Assembly (NCBI RefSeq): GCF_004327285.1
Contig: NZ_QJUI01000010.1
Span: 62,001-126,000, forward strand
Direction of reading: 5' to 3'
DNA from: Phytopseudomonas daroniae
Lineage (GTDB): Bacteria > Pseudomonadota > Gammaproteobacteria > Pseudomonadales > Pseudomonadaceae
DNA length: 64,000 nt
The notes below the pieces were generated by a model. That model saw only the letters and a list, made by a program, of their open reading frames with translations. It was not told the DNA's origin and ran no database searches. The translations under genes and the position numbers were made by a program. Positions 17,758 through 27,684 of the stretch are shown here, in pieces (positions within the stretch are counted from its first letter, which is position 1; the number at the start of each line of letters is the position of its first letter).

Positions 17758-17847
17758 CCTGTAACGCCCGCAGCCTGACCACACCCAGCACCTCGAAGGA
17801 ATCACCCTCCGGCAAGCCGAGCTGTGCGTTACCAAACGGTGCCTCGC

Positions 17848-18333
17848 TCATCGCCCGTGCGCACTGTCGCCACGCAGGGTCATCACCGCACTGGCAATGT
17901 TCGCAACCACCTTGCCGTCCTCTGTCCGCACCTCGCAGCGGTAATGGCTGATCATCCGGCCTCGGTGTTCAGCCCAGGCATGTGCTTGCAGGCGTGCCTG
18001 CCAGACCGGACGAAAAAAGGTGGCCTTCAGGTCGATACTGGTGAAACTCTCGCCCTCCACCATCAGCGTGGAGTGAGCCGTACCGATGGCAGCATCCGCC
18101 AGCTCACAGAGCAGCCCACCATGCACGGTACCTTGCTGATTGCCATGGCGTAGCGCATCGGCTTCCACCTCCACCACCGCCATGGCTTCGTCGATCGCCA
18201 TGATGCGAAACCCAAGCAGCTGCGAGATCGCCGTGGGATAGCGCATGTGGGTGGTGTGCTCCACCTCGAGCGAGCCATCGAGCTGGCGGCGCAGGTACTC
18301 CAGCACGGGAATTGGGCGAACGGTACGCATCAT
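17848..18333 (-). CDS. PaaI-type hotdog thioesterase
   Basis: 161 residues with the hotdog fold: HGNQQGTVHGGLLCELADAAIGTAHST is the central helix region with the HGG motif of PaaI/YdiI-like acyl-CoA thioesterases. An AGGAG site precedes the ATG pair at 18333. It probably hydrolyses aromatic or acyl-CoA thioesters in the cytoplasm. It lies 59 bases after the TauE-like permease gene on the same strand, so they may be cotranscribed. Confidence 0.87.
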   Translation of the reverse strand: MMRTVRPIPVLEYLRRQLDGSLEVEHTTHMRYPTAISQLLGFRIMAIDEAMAVVEVEADALRHGNQQGTVHGGLLCELADAAIGTAHSTLMVEGESFTSIDLKATFFRPVWQARLQAHAWAEHRGRMISHYRCEVRTEDGKVVANIASAVMTLRGDSAHGR

Positions 18334-18392
18334 GCCAGCTCCTGTTTCGGCTACACCTCTGGCGACGATAGAGGATCGATTCGCCCCGGGCT

Positions 18393-19139
18393 TCAAAAGA
18401 AAGGTCTCGAGATAAGTTCGAGCCCCAGCACCATCAGAAACCATAGAAAGAACAGACGGAAATGCCTGGTGCTGAGTCGGGTACGAATCGCCTGCCCCAA
18501 CCACATACCCAGCAATGCCGGCACCACGGCCAGCGAAGACAACCCCAGTTGATCCACGCGAAAGGCTCCCTGCAGTAGCAAGCCGCCAGCCAACGCCAGG
18601 GTGGAAACCGTGAAAGACAGGCCGAGCGCCTGCACCAACTCGTCCTTGCCCAGGCGCAAGGCCTGCAGATAGGGAACCGCCGGCATCACGAACACACCGG
18701 TGGCCCCCGTGATCAGCCCGGTGACGATGCCCACCAGGGGCGACAGCCTCGCTTCCCATCGCGCAGGCACCGACACGACCGGAGACACCAGGGCATAGCT
18801 GGCGTAGACCAGCAGCGCGCACCCCAGCCCGAACGCAGACCAGGACGGATCGACCCGCACCAACAATGCCGTGCTGCTCAAGGTGCCCACCAGGATACCC
18901 AGCGCCATCGGCCACAAGCGGCGGAACAAACTCGCCGTCGCCGGCCCCGCCAGGCACTGCCAGACATTGGTGACCAGCGATGGAATCACTAGCAGGGCCG
19001 CTGCCGCTACCGGCGACATGAGCGTCACCAGCAGGCCCATGGCGACGGTGGGCAGACCCATGCCGGTCACGCCCTTGACCATTCCGGCCACGAGGAAGAT
19101 CAGCATCAGCGGCAACAACAGGGATAAGGATTCAGTCAT
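18393..19139 (-). CDS. TauE/SafE-family sulfite or anion exporter
   Basis: 248 residues, about eight hydrophobic segments. The family pattern is visible in FLVAGMVKGVTGMGLPTVAMGLL at the N-terminus and GIVTGLITGATGVFVMPAVPYLQAL in the middle, the duplicated half. Such permeases move sulfite, sulfoacetate or related organic anions. The ATG at 19139 is chosen over an earlier in-frame start. Divergent from the LysR gene by 88 bases, which is likely its regulator. Confidence 0.85.
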   Translation of the reverse strand: MTESLSLLLPLMLIFLVAGMVKGVTGMGLPTVAMGLLVTLMSPVAAAALLVIPSLVTNVWQCLAGPATASLFRRLWPMALGILVGTLSSTALLVRVDPSWSAFGLGCALLVYASYALVSPVVSVPARWEARLSPLVGIVTGLITGATGVFVMPAVPYLQALRLGKDELVQALGLSFTVSTLALAGGLLLQGAFRVDQLGLSSLAVVPALLGMWLGQAIRTRLSTRHFRLFFLWFLMVLGLELISRPFF

Positions 19140-19227
19140 GCAGCCATTTGGCCCGTGAACCTGCCTTGCCACAATCTGGATATTTCATCGTATCCTTCGG
19201 TTTTACCGAAGGCTATGGAGTGCTGAC

Positions 19228-20130
19228 ATGCGCCCGGATCTGGCAGACCTGCGTCTGTTCATCTGCGTAGTAGAAGCCGGCAGCATCACCCGGGGCGCTG
19301 CCCTGGCCAACCTGGCTCTAGCCTCGGCAAGCGAGCGCCTGCGCAATCTGGAGCGCGATGCAGGTGTGCCATTGCTGCTGCGTCTGCCGCGGGGCGTAAC
19401 ACCGACCGAAGCCGGCGAGGCCCTGGCTCACCATGCGCGCCTGATCCTCAACCAGCAGTCGCTGCTCCAGGGTGAATTACGCGATTTCGCCAGCGGAGCA
19501 CGCGGCACGCTCCACCTGTATGCCAACACCGCTGCACTGACCGATTTTCTGCCGCCCCGGCTGGCCCCATGGCTGGCCCAGCGCAAGGGCCTGCACCTCG
19601 AACTCAAGGAGCGCACCAGCACCGACATCGTCAGACTCATCTGCAACGGCCTTGCCGAGGCAGGCATCGTGTCCGACGCAATAGAGGCGCATGGCCTGAA
19701 CATGCAGCCCGTGGCCAAGGATCATCTGGTACTGATAGTGCCGGCCGGGCACCGCCTGGCCGATCATGGCGCGCTGCGTCTGGCCGACGTGCTCGACGAG
19801 CCCTTTGTCGGACTCGCTGCGGGCAATGCGCTGCAGGATCACATCATCGATCACGCTCGCTCGGCGGGTCGCGGGCTGACACTGCGCATCCGTATGAAAA
19901 CCTTCGAAGGCTTGTGCCAGATGGTGGCCCATGGCGTCGGCCTGGGCATCGTCCCCCAGGGCATCGCCAACCGCTACCGACGGCGCCACGGCTACCGGAT
20001 AGTGGCCCTGAGCGATGGTTGGGCACGCCGCCAGCTCTGTCTGTGCTTCAGTCAATGGCAGGCGTTGTCCACTCCCATGCGCAGCCTGCTCCTGCACCTT
20101 GGTGCCGATCCAGAGAACGATCAGGTCTGA
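19228..20130 (+). CDS. LysR-family transcriptional regulator
   Basis: 300 residues. The N-terminal winged helix reads LRLFICVVEAGSITRGAALANLALASASERLRNLE, with the recognition helix around SASERLRNLE. A periplasmic-binding-protein-like effector domain follows, starting near residue 90 (GTLHLYANTAALTDFLP). Divergent from the TauE-like permease gene, the typical LysR-target layout. The effector may be a sulfur-containing or organic anion, but this is inference from the neighbour. Confidence 0.92.
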   Translation: MRPDLADLRLFICVVEAGSITRGAALANLALASASERLRNLERDAGVPLLLRLPRGVTPTEAGEALAHHARLILNQQSLLQGELRDFASGARGTLHLYANTAALTDFLPPRLAPWLAQRKGLHLELKERTSTDIVRLICNGLAEAGIVSDAIEAHGLNMQPVAKDHLVLIVPAGHRLADHGALRLADVLDEPFVGLAAGNALQDHIIDHARSAGRGLTLRIRMKTFEGLCQMVAHGVGLGIVPQGIANRYRRRHGYRIVALSDGWARRQLCLCFSQWQALSTPMRSLLLHLGADPENDQV

Positions 20131-20166
20131 CCGAGGGCAATTTCTGGCGGCGCTCGCGACGGCTCG

Positions 20167-20248
20167 CAGGCAATAAGAAATGGCCGGGAGCCATTTTTAA
20201 CGTCGCCTGCGACGATCCAAAGAGTGGCCGCCAGGGATGGCAGGCCAT
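20167..20248 (+). repeat. Interspersed repeat family B, copy 2
   Basis: Same ordered blocks as the copy at 14583: GGCCGGGAGCCATTTTTAAC, GTCGCCTGCGACG, and GCCGCCAGGGATGGCAGGCC. It sits between the LysR stop and the bidirectional terminator, at the convergent end with etfA. Confidence 0.75.
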
Positions 20249-20250
20249 AA

Positions 20251-20276
20251 AAAACCCGCTCAAGCGAGCGGGTTTT
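20251..20276. terminator. Bidirectional terminator between lysR and etfA
   Basis: AAAACCCGCTC, a 4-base loop, then GAGCGGGTTTT. A/T runs on both sides make it work on either strand. It serves the LysR gene on plus and etfA, 20 bases away, on minus. Confidence 0.88.
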
Positions 20277-20295
20277 CGTGGCTGCAGACGCTGGA

Positions 20296-21240
20296 TCAGA
20301 CCAGCTTTTCCAGCTCCGGCACAGCTTCGAACAGATCGGCTACCAGGCCATAGTCGGCAACCTGGAAGATCGGCGCTTCTTCATCCTTGTTGATCGCGAC
20401 GATCACCTTGGAGTCCTTCATACCAGCCAGGTGCTGGATGGCACCGCTGATGCCGACCGCGATGTACAGCTGCGGCGCGACGATCTTGCCGGTCTGGCCG
20501 ACCTGCATGTCGTTCGGCACGAAACCGGCGTCGACCGCGGCACGCGAGGCACCGACCGCTGCGCCGAGCTTGTCGGCCAGGGTGTACAGGTGCTTGAAGT
20601 TGTCGCCATTCTGCATGCCGCGACCACCGGAAACCACGATCTTGGCAGCGGTCAGTTCCGGACGATCGGACTTGGCCAGCTCTTCACCGACGAACGCCGA
20701 CTTGCCGGCATCGCCGCCCGCCGAAACGTTTTCGATGGCAGCGGAACCGCCTTCGGCCGCCACGGCGTCGAAACCGGTGGCACGCACGGTAATCACTTTC
20801 ACGGCAGCGGAAGACTGCACGGTAGCGATGGCGTTACCGGCATAGATCGGACGCTTGAAGGTGTCCGGGCTCTCGACGGAGACGATCTCGGAGATCTGGT
20901 CGACGTCCAGCTGCGCAGCGACGCGCGGCAGGATGTTCTTGCCGTTGCTGGTAGCGGCAGCCAGGATGTGGCTGTATGCCTTGCCCCCGCTCTGTTCAAC
21001 AAGAGCAACCACCAGCGGTGCGACGTTTTCCGGCAGTTGGTGGGCGAAAGCGGCATTGTCGGCGACCAGCACCTTGGTGACGCCAGCGATCTTGGCAGCG
21101 GCTTCAGCGGTAGCGGCAACGTTCTGGCCAGCGACCAGTACATGGATGTCGCCACCGATGGCCTGGGCGGCAGCGACGGTGTTGAGGGTGGCTGGTGCCA
21201 GCGCGGAATTGGTGTGTTCAGCGATAACCAGGATAGTCAT
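20296..21240 (-). CDS. etfA: Electron transfer flavoprotein alpha subunit
   Basis: 314 residues. With EtfB it takes electrons from acyl-CoA and other dehydrogenases and passes them to ETF-quinone oxidoreductase. The C-terminal FAD-binding region is clear: [13 protein letters not shown], then [20 protein letters not shown] and [15 protein letters not shown] with the closing [16 protein letters not shown]. The ATG at 21240 directly follows the etfB stop with no gap, so translation is coupled. The gene ends at a bidirectional terminator. Confidence 0.97.
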   Translation of the reverse strand: MTILVIAEHTNSALAPATLNTVAAAQAIGGDIHVLVAGQNVAATAEAAAKIAGVTKVLVADNAAFAHQLPENVAPLVVALVEQSGGKAYSHILAAATSNGKNILPRVAAQLDVDQISEIVSVESPDTFKRPIYAGNAIATVQSSAAVKVITVRATGFDAVAAEGGSAAIENVSAGGDAGKSAFVGEELAKSDRPELTAAKIVVSGGRGMQNGDNFKHLYTLADKLGAAVGASRAAVDAGFVPNDMQVGQTGKIVAPQLYIAVGISGAIQHLAGMKDSKVIVAINKDEEAPIFQVADYGLVADLFEAVPELEKLV

Positions 21241-21990
21241 TTAGATCACCTTCGCTTCGGTTTTCAGTTTCTCGACCAGTTCGGCAACCGACTTGACCTT
21301 GATACCCGCACCGCGTGCAGCTGGAGCTTCGACCTTGGTGGTCTTGACGGTGGAGGCAGTGGAAACGCCCAGCGCGTCAGGGGTCAGGGTTTCCAGTGGC
21401 TTCTTCTTGGCCTTCATGATGTTCGGCAGCGAGGCGTAACGCGGCTCGTTCAGGCGCAGGTCGGTGGTGACGATGGCCGGCAGATTCAGCGCGACGGTTT
21501 GCAGACCGCCGTCGATCTCGCGGGTGACGTTGACCTTGTCGCCGCTGACTTCCACCTTGGAGGCGAAGGTGCCCTGGGCGTAACCAGTCAGCGCAGCCAG
21601 CATCTGGCCGGTCTGGTTGTTGTCGCTGTCGATGGCCTGCTTGCCCAGAATGACAAGCTGCGGCTGCTCCTTGTCGACCACTGCCTTGAGCAGCTTGGCG
21701 ACCGCCAGGGAGTTCAGCTCTTCGGCCGACTCGACCAGAACGGCGCGATCGGCGCCCAGTGCCAGGGCGGTACGCAGTTGCTCCTGCGCCTGGGTCGGGC
21801 CGATCGACACGACCACGATTTCGCTGGCGACGCCCTTCTCTTTCAGGCGCACGGCTTCTTCAACGGCGATCTCGCAGAAAGGGTTCATCGACATCTTGAC
21901 GTTGGCAAGATCGACGCCGCTGTTGTCCGGCTTGACGCGAACCTTGACGTTGTAATCGACCACTCGTTTGACAGCTACAAGAACCTTCAT
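21241..21990 (-). CDS. etfB: Electron transfer flavoprotein beta subunit
   Basis: 249 residues, AMP-binding subunit of ETF. Family stretches: [50 protein letters not shown], and the C-terminal [17 protein letters not shown]. The ATG at 21988-21990 is the conserved start; a longer in-frame upstream extension is not family-like. First gene of the etfBA operon. Its promoter region overlaps that of the divergent ETF-QO gene around a PsrA-like palindrome. Confidence 0.97.
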   Translation of the reverse strand: MKVLVAVKRVVDYNVKVRVKPDNSGVDLANVKMSMNPFCEIAVEEAVRLKEKGVASEIVVVSIGPTQAQEQLRTALALGADRAVLVESAEELNSLAVAKLLKAVVDKEQPQLVILGKQAIDSDNNQTGQMLAALTGYAQGTFASKVEVSGDKVNVTREIDGGLQTVALNLPAIVTTDLRLNEPRYASLPNIMKAKKKPLETLTPDALGVSTASTVKTTKVEAPAARGAGIKVKSVAELVEKLKTEAKVI

Positions 21991-22170
21991 GGATTCCTCG
22001 TTACTCTCCGGTGAATAGGAATGTCGCCAGAAGCGAGCATGCGGGTGATGCAGACAAGCAGAACGCAAACACCATAGCCCAGGCGGCGAGCGCAAAACCG
22101 CCCGTATCTTGACCGTACCACCTGGCTCGGTCAATACGCTTTGGCTGCGAGCCATTCGTGTTGTAGTCGG

Positions 22171-22198
22171 ATTCTAGCAGGCCTACAGAAAATTCAAA
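22171..22198 (-). promoter_or_regulatory. Predicted etfBA promoter
   Basis: On the minus strand, -35 TTTGAA (22198-22193), 16-bp spacer, -10 TAGAAT (22176-22171). The -35 lies inside the palindromic operator at 22195-22209. Predicted by eye only. Confidence 0.5.
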
Positions 22199-22209
22199 CA
22201 AACGTTTGT
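22195..22209. promoter_or_regulatory. PsrA/FadR-like operator palindrome
   Basis: CAAAC-N4-GTTTG, overlapping a perfect 12-bp palindrome ACAAACGTTTGT. This matches the known Pseudomonas PsrA box pattern (C/G-AAAC, N2-4, GTTT-G/C). PsrA is a TetR-type repressor released by long-chain fatty acids. The site overlaps the -35 regions of both divergent etf promoters, which fits fatty-acid induction of ETF and ETF-QO. Confidence 0.65.
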
Positions 22210-22210
22210 A

Positions 22211-22239
22211 TTGGCCGTAATCCAGGCTGGCTATATACT
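22211..22239 (+). promoter_or_regulatory. Predicted ETF-QO promoter
   Basis: TTGGCC (22211-22216), a 17-bp spacer and TATACT (22234-22239). A good sigma-70 match 72 bases before the start codon. The PsrA-like palindrome abuts its -35. Confidence 0.6.
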
Positions 22240-22310
22240 GCGCCAGCGTGCTTTGGGAAGGATGCCGGCCCGCCATGAAAAATTAGAGAGCCTTGATGAG
22301 GAGATAGCCC

Positions 22311-23975
<1,665 letters not shown>

Positions 23976-23996
23976 GGATCTCTGCGCGTCGGCCCT

Positions 23997-24117
23997 GCGG
24001 CGTTAAAAACAGGCTCGGCAAGCCGCTTGCGGCTAACGCACTTTAGTGCGGCCCCGAAGGGGCGAGCGAAGCGAGTAATGCGTAAACTCCGCTTCCTCGC
24101 CTGTTTTTGTGGGGCCG
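23997..24117 (-). repeat. MITE-like palindromic repeat, copy 2 (inverted)
   Basis: On the minus strand it holds the same core as the elements at 6128 and 41590: AAAAACAGGCGAGGAAGCGG near one end and GAGCCTGTTTTTAACGCCGC at the other, with a different centre made of small hairpins (AAGCCGCTTGCGGCTT, CCCCGAAGGGG). It starts about 20 bases after the ETF-QO stop. Confidence 0.7.
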
Positions 24118-24171
24118 CCTAGGCCTTGCAGGGCTCTAGCTCGCTAGATCGTGCACAAATCCTGGCTATTG

Positions 24172-24195
24172 AAAGGCTCCCTCGGGAGCCTTTTT
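24172..24195. terminator. Terminator between ETF-QO and DUF1285 genes
   Basis: AAAGGCTCC, loop CTC, GGGAGCCTTTTT, with a U-run on the plus strand and a shorter one on the minus strand. It lies at the convergent junction. Confidence 0.85.
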
Positions 24196-24203
24196 CATGG
24201 ACG

Positions 24204-24770
24204 CTATTCGAGCGGCCCGATGGGAAAGAAAACCCCGCCGCTCCATACGCCGAGCCAGGGCTGGCCGTCGATCTCGCGGGCTTGCGCCAGTTCGACCAGT
24301 TGATAGAAGACGTTGCGATGAATCAGCGCTTCCAGGTTGGCCCGAACGTGGATGTAGGGCGACGGTTCCTGGGTCTGCGCATCCAGCTCGACGCGCAAGA
24401 GGTGCTCGTCACCCGCCTCGACCTCGTCACCGACGTTGGTGACGAAACGCAGCACCTGCTCCTCGCCCTGCCCTGCCGCCTGTACAGATACAGCCACGAA
24501 AGGCGCGTCCTCGACCTTGATGCCAACTTTCTCCACGGGCGTGACCAGAAAGTAGTCCTCGCCATCGCGGCGAATGATCGTCGAGAACAACCGCACCATG
24601 GCCAGTCGGCCGATAGGCGTGCCCATGTAGAACCATGAGCCGTCACGGGCGATACGCATATCGATATCGCCGCAGAAATCGGGATTCCACAGATGCACCG
24701 GCGGCATGCCCTTGCTGCCCGCTGGCGGAATCTGCGCCAGCAGATCACCGGCCTTGTCGCTTTCGCTCAT
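24204..24770 (-). CDS. DUF1285-family protein
   Basis: 188 residues, cytoplasmic, no signal. Family stretches: [20 protein letters not shown], then [20 protein letters not shown] and [22 protein letters not shown]1285 proteins are beta-rich and of unknown function, conserved in pseudomonads next to the ETF-QO gene (PA2954). It is followed downstream only by the terminator. Confidence 0.87.
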   Translation of the reverse strand: MSESDKAGDLLAQIPPAGSKGMPPVHLWNPDFCGDIDMRIARDGSWFYMGTPIGRLAMVRLFSTIIRRDGEDYFLVTPVEKVGIKVEDAPFVAVSVQAAGQGEEQVLRFVTNVGDEVEAGDEHLLRVELDAQTQEPSPYIHVRANLEALIHRNVFYQLVELAQAREIDGQPWLGVWSGGVFFPIGPLE

Positions 24771-24822
24771 TACCTTTCCTCACGCCCACTCAAGCCCTGC
24801 GGAGCACCAGGTGGCAGTGCCC

Positions 24823-25428
24823 TCAACGGCTGAATCCCAGAAGTGTACGCGCATAATCCTCGAGCGGCGCCCTGATCAGATCCTCGGGCCTGGCATCGTA
24901 GAACGTCAGGAATCCGCCACGGCTGCGAATCCGCGCCGAGTCCACCAAGTAGCGGGTGTTGGTTTCGATCAGCATCAGTTGCAACACGCTGCGGTCGGTT
25001 CCGAGCCGGTCGAAGGCCTCCTGATCTTCCCACTCCGTCATCGTGCCGATGCGGTCGTCGGCGTAGGCGAAGCGAGTGTAGAGCAGGTAGTGGGCACCGG
25101 CGGCACGCGCCTCACCGAGTGCTTCTTCCAGGCCGATGGGCGCCTTGGCCCGACGCACCATGGGGAAGTATTCGACGAAGCCCCGGAACGCTTCCTCGGC
25201 CACCACATTGGGCCTCGGATAGGCGTGCTTGCCGCTTGGCACGAAGTGGCCCTGGGCGATATAGATGAACGAATCGCCCTGCAGCCGCCAGGACGCCGAG
25301 CGCCGTACCTTGCTGTGATCCAGCACGCCCGCATCACGCAGGTGGTAGGTGACGCCATCGGCCATGTCGCTGACATTCATGCAGCCAGCCAGGCTCAGCA
25401 ACACGGCCGCGACGAACAGATTACGCAT
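24823..25428 (-). CDS. DUF4823-type lipoprotein
   Basis: 201 residues. Signal MRNLFVAAVLLSLAGC with lipobox LAGC (Cys16). The mature part has a Ser/Arg-rich start (KVRRSASWRLQGDSFIYIAQ) and an alpha/beta middle (ALGEARAAGAHYLLYTRFAYADDRIG), in agreement with DUF4823. The ATG at 25428 gives a proper lipoprotein signal; longer frames do not. It sits 52 bases upstream of the DUF1285 gene on the same strand. Function unknown. Confidence 0.8.
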   Translation of the reverse strand: MRNLFVAAVLLSLAGCMNVSDMADGVTYHLRDAGVLDHSKVRRSASWRLQGDSFIYIAQGHFVPSGKHAYPRPNVVAEEAFRGFVEYFPMVRRAKAPIGLEEALGEARAAGAHYLLYTRFAYADDRIGTMTEWEDQEAFDRLGTDRSVLQLMLIETNTRYLVDSARIRSRGGFLTFYDARPEDLIRAPLEDYARTLLGFSR

Positions 25429-25534
25429 GTGAACTCTCCCGACACCGGCGACGGAAAACCGGCGAATGACTGCTCCAAGCAGGTTTCGCGCCAGGCGCCC
25501 ACTCACGGCCCGAATGGGGCCGCGAATCAGCGGC

Positions 25535-26173
25535 TCAGGTGGGAGGCGTCTCGCTATCGCGCTTGCGCTTGTTGCCCATGCGCACGCCGATATCCATCAG
25601 AAACTGGAAGAAGCCTTCCTGATCTTCCAGCACGTTGCTCCAGAACGGCGAGTGATAGAGCGCCACGGCCCCATGCACCAGCGCCCAGGCGGCGCAGTAA
25701 TGGAAGTACGGCGGTACGTCCTCGAGCTTGCCTTCGGCGATGCGACCCTTGATCAGTTGGGTGAGACGCTCGAAGTTGGAGGCGCGGATGCTATGCAGGT
25801 GCTCGACCAGATCGGGTACCTGATTACCCTTGACCACCTTCTCTTCCAGGCGATCGAACAGCCGGTAACGCTGCGGGTCACGCATGCGGAATTCGAAATA
25901 GGCTCGCGACAGCGCTTCCTTGTCACGGTCGATATCGGACGAATGCAGCAATTCGTTCAGATCACGCTCGTAGTCGAGCATCAGCCGCAGGTAGATTTCC
26001 GCCTTCGACTTGAAATGCTTGTAGATGGTGCCTTTGCCGATACCCACGGCGTCGGCGATCATCTCCACGGTCACGCTGTCCTCACCCTGCTCGAGGAAGA
26101 GTTTCAGGGCGATGTCGAGAATCTCCTGCTCGCGGCGGCGAAACTCACGGATCTTGCGGGGTTCTTTCTGCAT
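25535..26173 (-). CDS. TetR-family transcriptional regulator
   Basis: 212 residues. N-terminal HTH: REQEILDIALKLFLEQGEDSVTVEMIADAVGIGKGTIYKHFKSKAEIYL, a textbook TetR domain with the recognition helix GKGTIYKHF. The C-terminal ligand domain is helical. The ATG at 26173 is chosen because TetR domains begin within a few residues of this point. It is divergent from the class V aminotransferase gene by 74 bases and may regulate it and itself. Synteny matches PA2957. Confidence 0.92.
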   Translation of the reverse strand: MQKEPRKIREFRRREQEILDIALKLFLEQGEDSVTVEMIADAVGIGKGTIYKHFKSKAEIYLRLMLDYERDLNELLHSSDIDRDKEALSRAYFEFRMRDPQRYRLFDRLEEKVVKGNQVPDLVEHLHSIRASNFERLTQLIKGRIAEGKLEDVPPYFHYCAAWALVHGAVALYHSPFWSNVLEDQEGFFQFLMDIGVRMGNKRKRDSETPPT

Positions 26174-26247
26174 AAGGAAATGACAAGGTCGAAATTCAAG
26201 TCCGGTATTATGCCTAACTAACGCCAAATTGCACGGATCACGCGCTC

Positions 26248-27381
26248 ATGAATGCCATCATCGACGAGTTTCCCCAACCGGCCGATCTCTACTACCTGAA
26301 CCACGCTGCAGTTGCCCCCTGGCCGGCACGCACCGCACGGGCCGTGGAGCGCTTCGCCCGAGAGAACATCACCACGGGTGCCCGCGACTATTCGCAATGG
26401 CTGGAAACAGAACGCCGCCTGCGCGAACGCCTGGCGCGCCTTCTGAATGCCTCATCGCGGGCCGATATCGCGCTGGTCAAGAACACCTCGGAAGCGCTGT
26501 CGTTCGTGGCCTTTGGCCTGGACTGGCGCGAAGGCGACCAGATCATCATCAGTGACGAGGAATTCCCCTCCAACAGAATCGTCTGGGAGGCCCTGCGCCC
26601 GCGAGGCGTGGAAGTGCTGCAGGTGAACCTGCAGGGCGGCGATGCCGAAGGCGCCCTGCTCGCTGCCTGCACGCCACGTACTCGGCTGATGGCGATCAGT
26701 GCAGTGCAATACGCCAGCGGCTTGCGCCTGGATCTCGAACGCCTCGGTACAGGTTGCGAGCAGCGCGGCGTCCTGCTGTGCGTCGATGCCATCCAGCAAT
26801 TGGGCGCCTTGGGCATGGACGTGCAAAGCAGCCGCTGCGCCTTTGCCATGGCCGACGGCCACAAGTGGTTGCTCGGCCCAGAAGGCCTGGGCGTGTTCTA
26901 TTGCCGACAGGATCTGCGTGAACGACTGACCCTGCACGAGTACGGCTGGCACATGCTCGAACACGCCGGCGACTATGACCGCGATGACTGGCAGCCCGCC
27001 CGCAGCGCCAGGCGCTTCGAATGCGGCAGCCCCAACATGCTCGGTGCCATGGCGCTGGAAGCGAGCCTGTCGCTGCTCGAAGAGGTCGGCATGCCGCAGG
27101 TCGAACAGGCCCTGCATGAGCGCGTGCAGTGGCTGCTCGACGGTCTGCAGGACATCGCCGGGGTACAACTGCGCAGCGTCATCGAGCGTGAGAAGCGCGC
27201 CGGTATCCTCACCTTTTCCCTGGACGGCTGGGACAATCGCGCCCTGCATGAGCGCCTGAAGGCCGAGCAGGTCATCTGTGCCCAGCGCGGCGGCGGCATT
27301 CGTCTCTCACCGCATTTCTACACCGAGCCGCGAATCATCGAACATACACTGAGGCTGCTGCGGCAATTCGCCAGCGAATGA
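26248..27381 (+). CDS. Class V aminotransferase (cysteine-desulfurase-like)
   Basis: 377 residues. PLP enzyme of the aminotransferase V/NifS superfamily. Visible: N-terminal YYLNHAAVAPWP, KNTSEALSFVAFGLDWREGD, the PLP-aspartate region CVDAIQQLGAL and the Schiff-base lysine in MADGHKWLLGPEGLGVFY. No catalytic cysteine loop of the IscS type is evident, so it may act on a different amino acid or be a desulfurase of the CsdA/SufS type. Divergent from a TetR regulator, with the sRNA RgsA following. Confidence 0.85.
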   Translation: MNAIIDEFPQPADLYYLNHAAVAPWPARTARAVERFARENITTGARDYSQWLETERRLRERLARLLNASSRADIALVKNTSEALSFVAFGLDWREGDQIIISDEEFPSNRIVWEALRPRGVEVLQVNLQGGDAEGALLAACTPRTRLMAISAVQYASGLRLDLERLGTGCEQRGVLLCVDAIQQLGALGMDVQSSRCAFAMADGHKWLLGPEGLGVFYCRQDLRERLTLHEYGWHMLEHAGDYDRDDWQPARSARRFECGSPNMLGAMALEASLSLLEEVGMPQVEQALHERVQWLLDGLQDIAGVQLRSVIEREKRAGILTFSLDGWDNRALHERLKAEQVICAQRGGGIRLSPHFYTEPRIIEHTLRLLRQFASE

Positions 27382-27454
27382 GCACTCAGCAGCGGGAAAA
27401 GTATTCCAAATCCGTTTAAAGCCGAGGATGGACGTCTGCCGCGCATGGCCAATA

Positions 27455-27577
27455 CTTCTAGATACCGGTGCGGCATATCCCCCAAGTGTCGCAGCGGCCG
27501 GAGTGCCGAGGATCGCGCACTCCGCTTGACTCCTAATGGTCTTGACCCGGATTCCGCCCCGAAACCGGGTTTTTTTT
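27455..27577 (+). ncRNA. rgsA: Probable small regulatory RNA RgsA (P16)
   Basis: The gap between the class V aminotransferase gene and tatD is exactly where PAO1 carries rgsA (PA2958.1). The DNA has no open frame but ends in a strong terminator: ACCCGG (27545-27550), a 14-base loop, CCGGGT and eight T. The 5' end is uncertain by tens of bases; the start given assumes a transcript of about 120 nt. RgsA is an RpoS-dependent, Hfq-bound stress RNA. The call rests on synteny, length and terminator; I did not align it. Confidence 0.65.
27545..27577 (+). terminator. Terminator of the RgsA candidate
   Basis: ACCCGG and CCGGGT arms around a 14-base loop, then a run of T. Strongly oriented to the plus strand. 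Confidence 0.85.
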
Positions 27578-27581
27578 GTGC

Positions 27582-27667
27582 CCCGCCATCCCTGGCGGGC
27601 ACCCTGCGGGCCGTCGCAAGCGACGTCAAAAATCGCTCCCGGCGATTTTTTGACCGCCGAATGCAGG
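27582..27667 (-). repeat. Interspersed repeat family B, copy 3 (inverted)
   Basis: Read on the minus strand it has GCCGGGAGCGATTTTTGACG, TCGCTTGCGACG and CCCGCCAGGGATGGCGGGGC in the same order as copies 1 and 2. It fills the gap between the sRNA terminator and the 3' end of tatD. Confidence 0.75.
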
Positions 27668-27684
27668 TTGGGCTCAGCAGGCGC

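Noticed and set aside
17848..18957. 369-codon minus-strand frame covering the thioesterase and part of the TauE-like gene
   Set aside because: Only its last 161 codons are the thioesterase; the rest is an out-of-frame reading of the TauE-like gene.
20278..22014. 578-codon plus-strand frame across etfA and etfB
   Set aside because: Antisense of both etf genes; spans two genes and ends at no sensible boundary.
24000..24117. Possible CRISPR or tandem repeat because of several short palindromes
   Set aside because: No regularly spaced direct repeats; the region matches the dispersed MITE-like core.
27480..27560. Possible tRNA, because of GCCGGAGTGCCGAGG and a TCCTAA-like string
   Set aside because: No acceptor stem, T-loop GTTCGA or CCA end can be folded; the sRNA explanation fits better.
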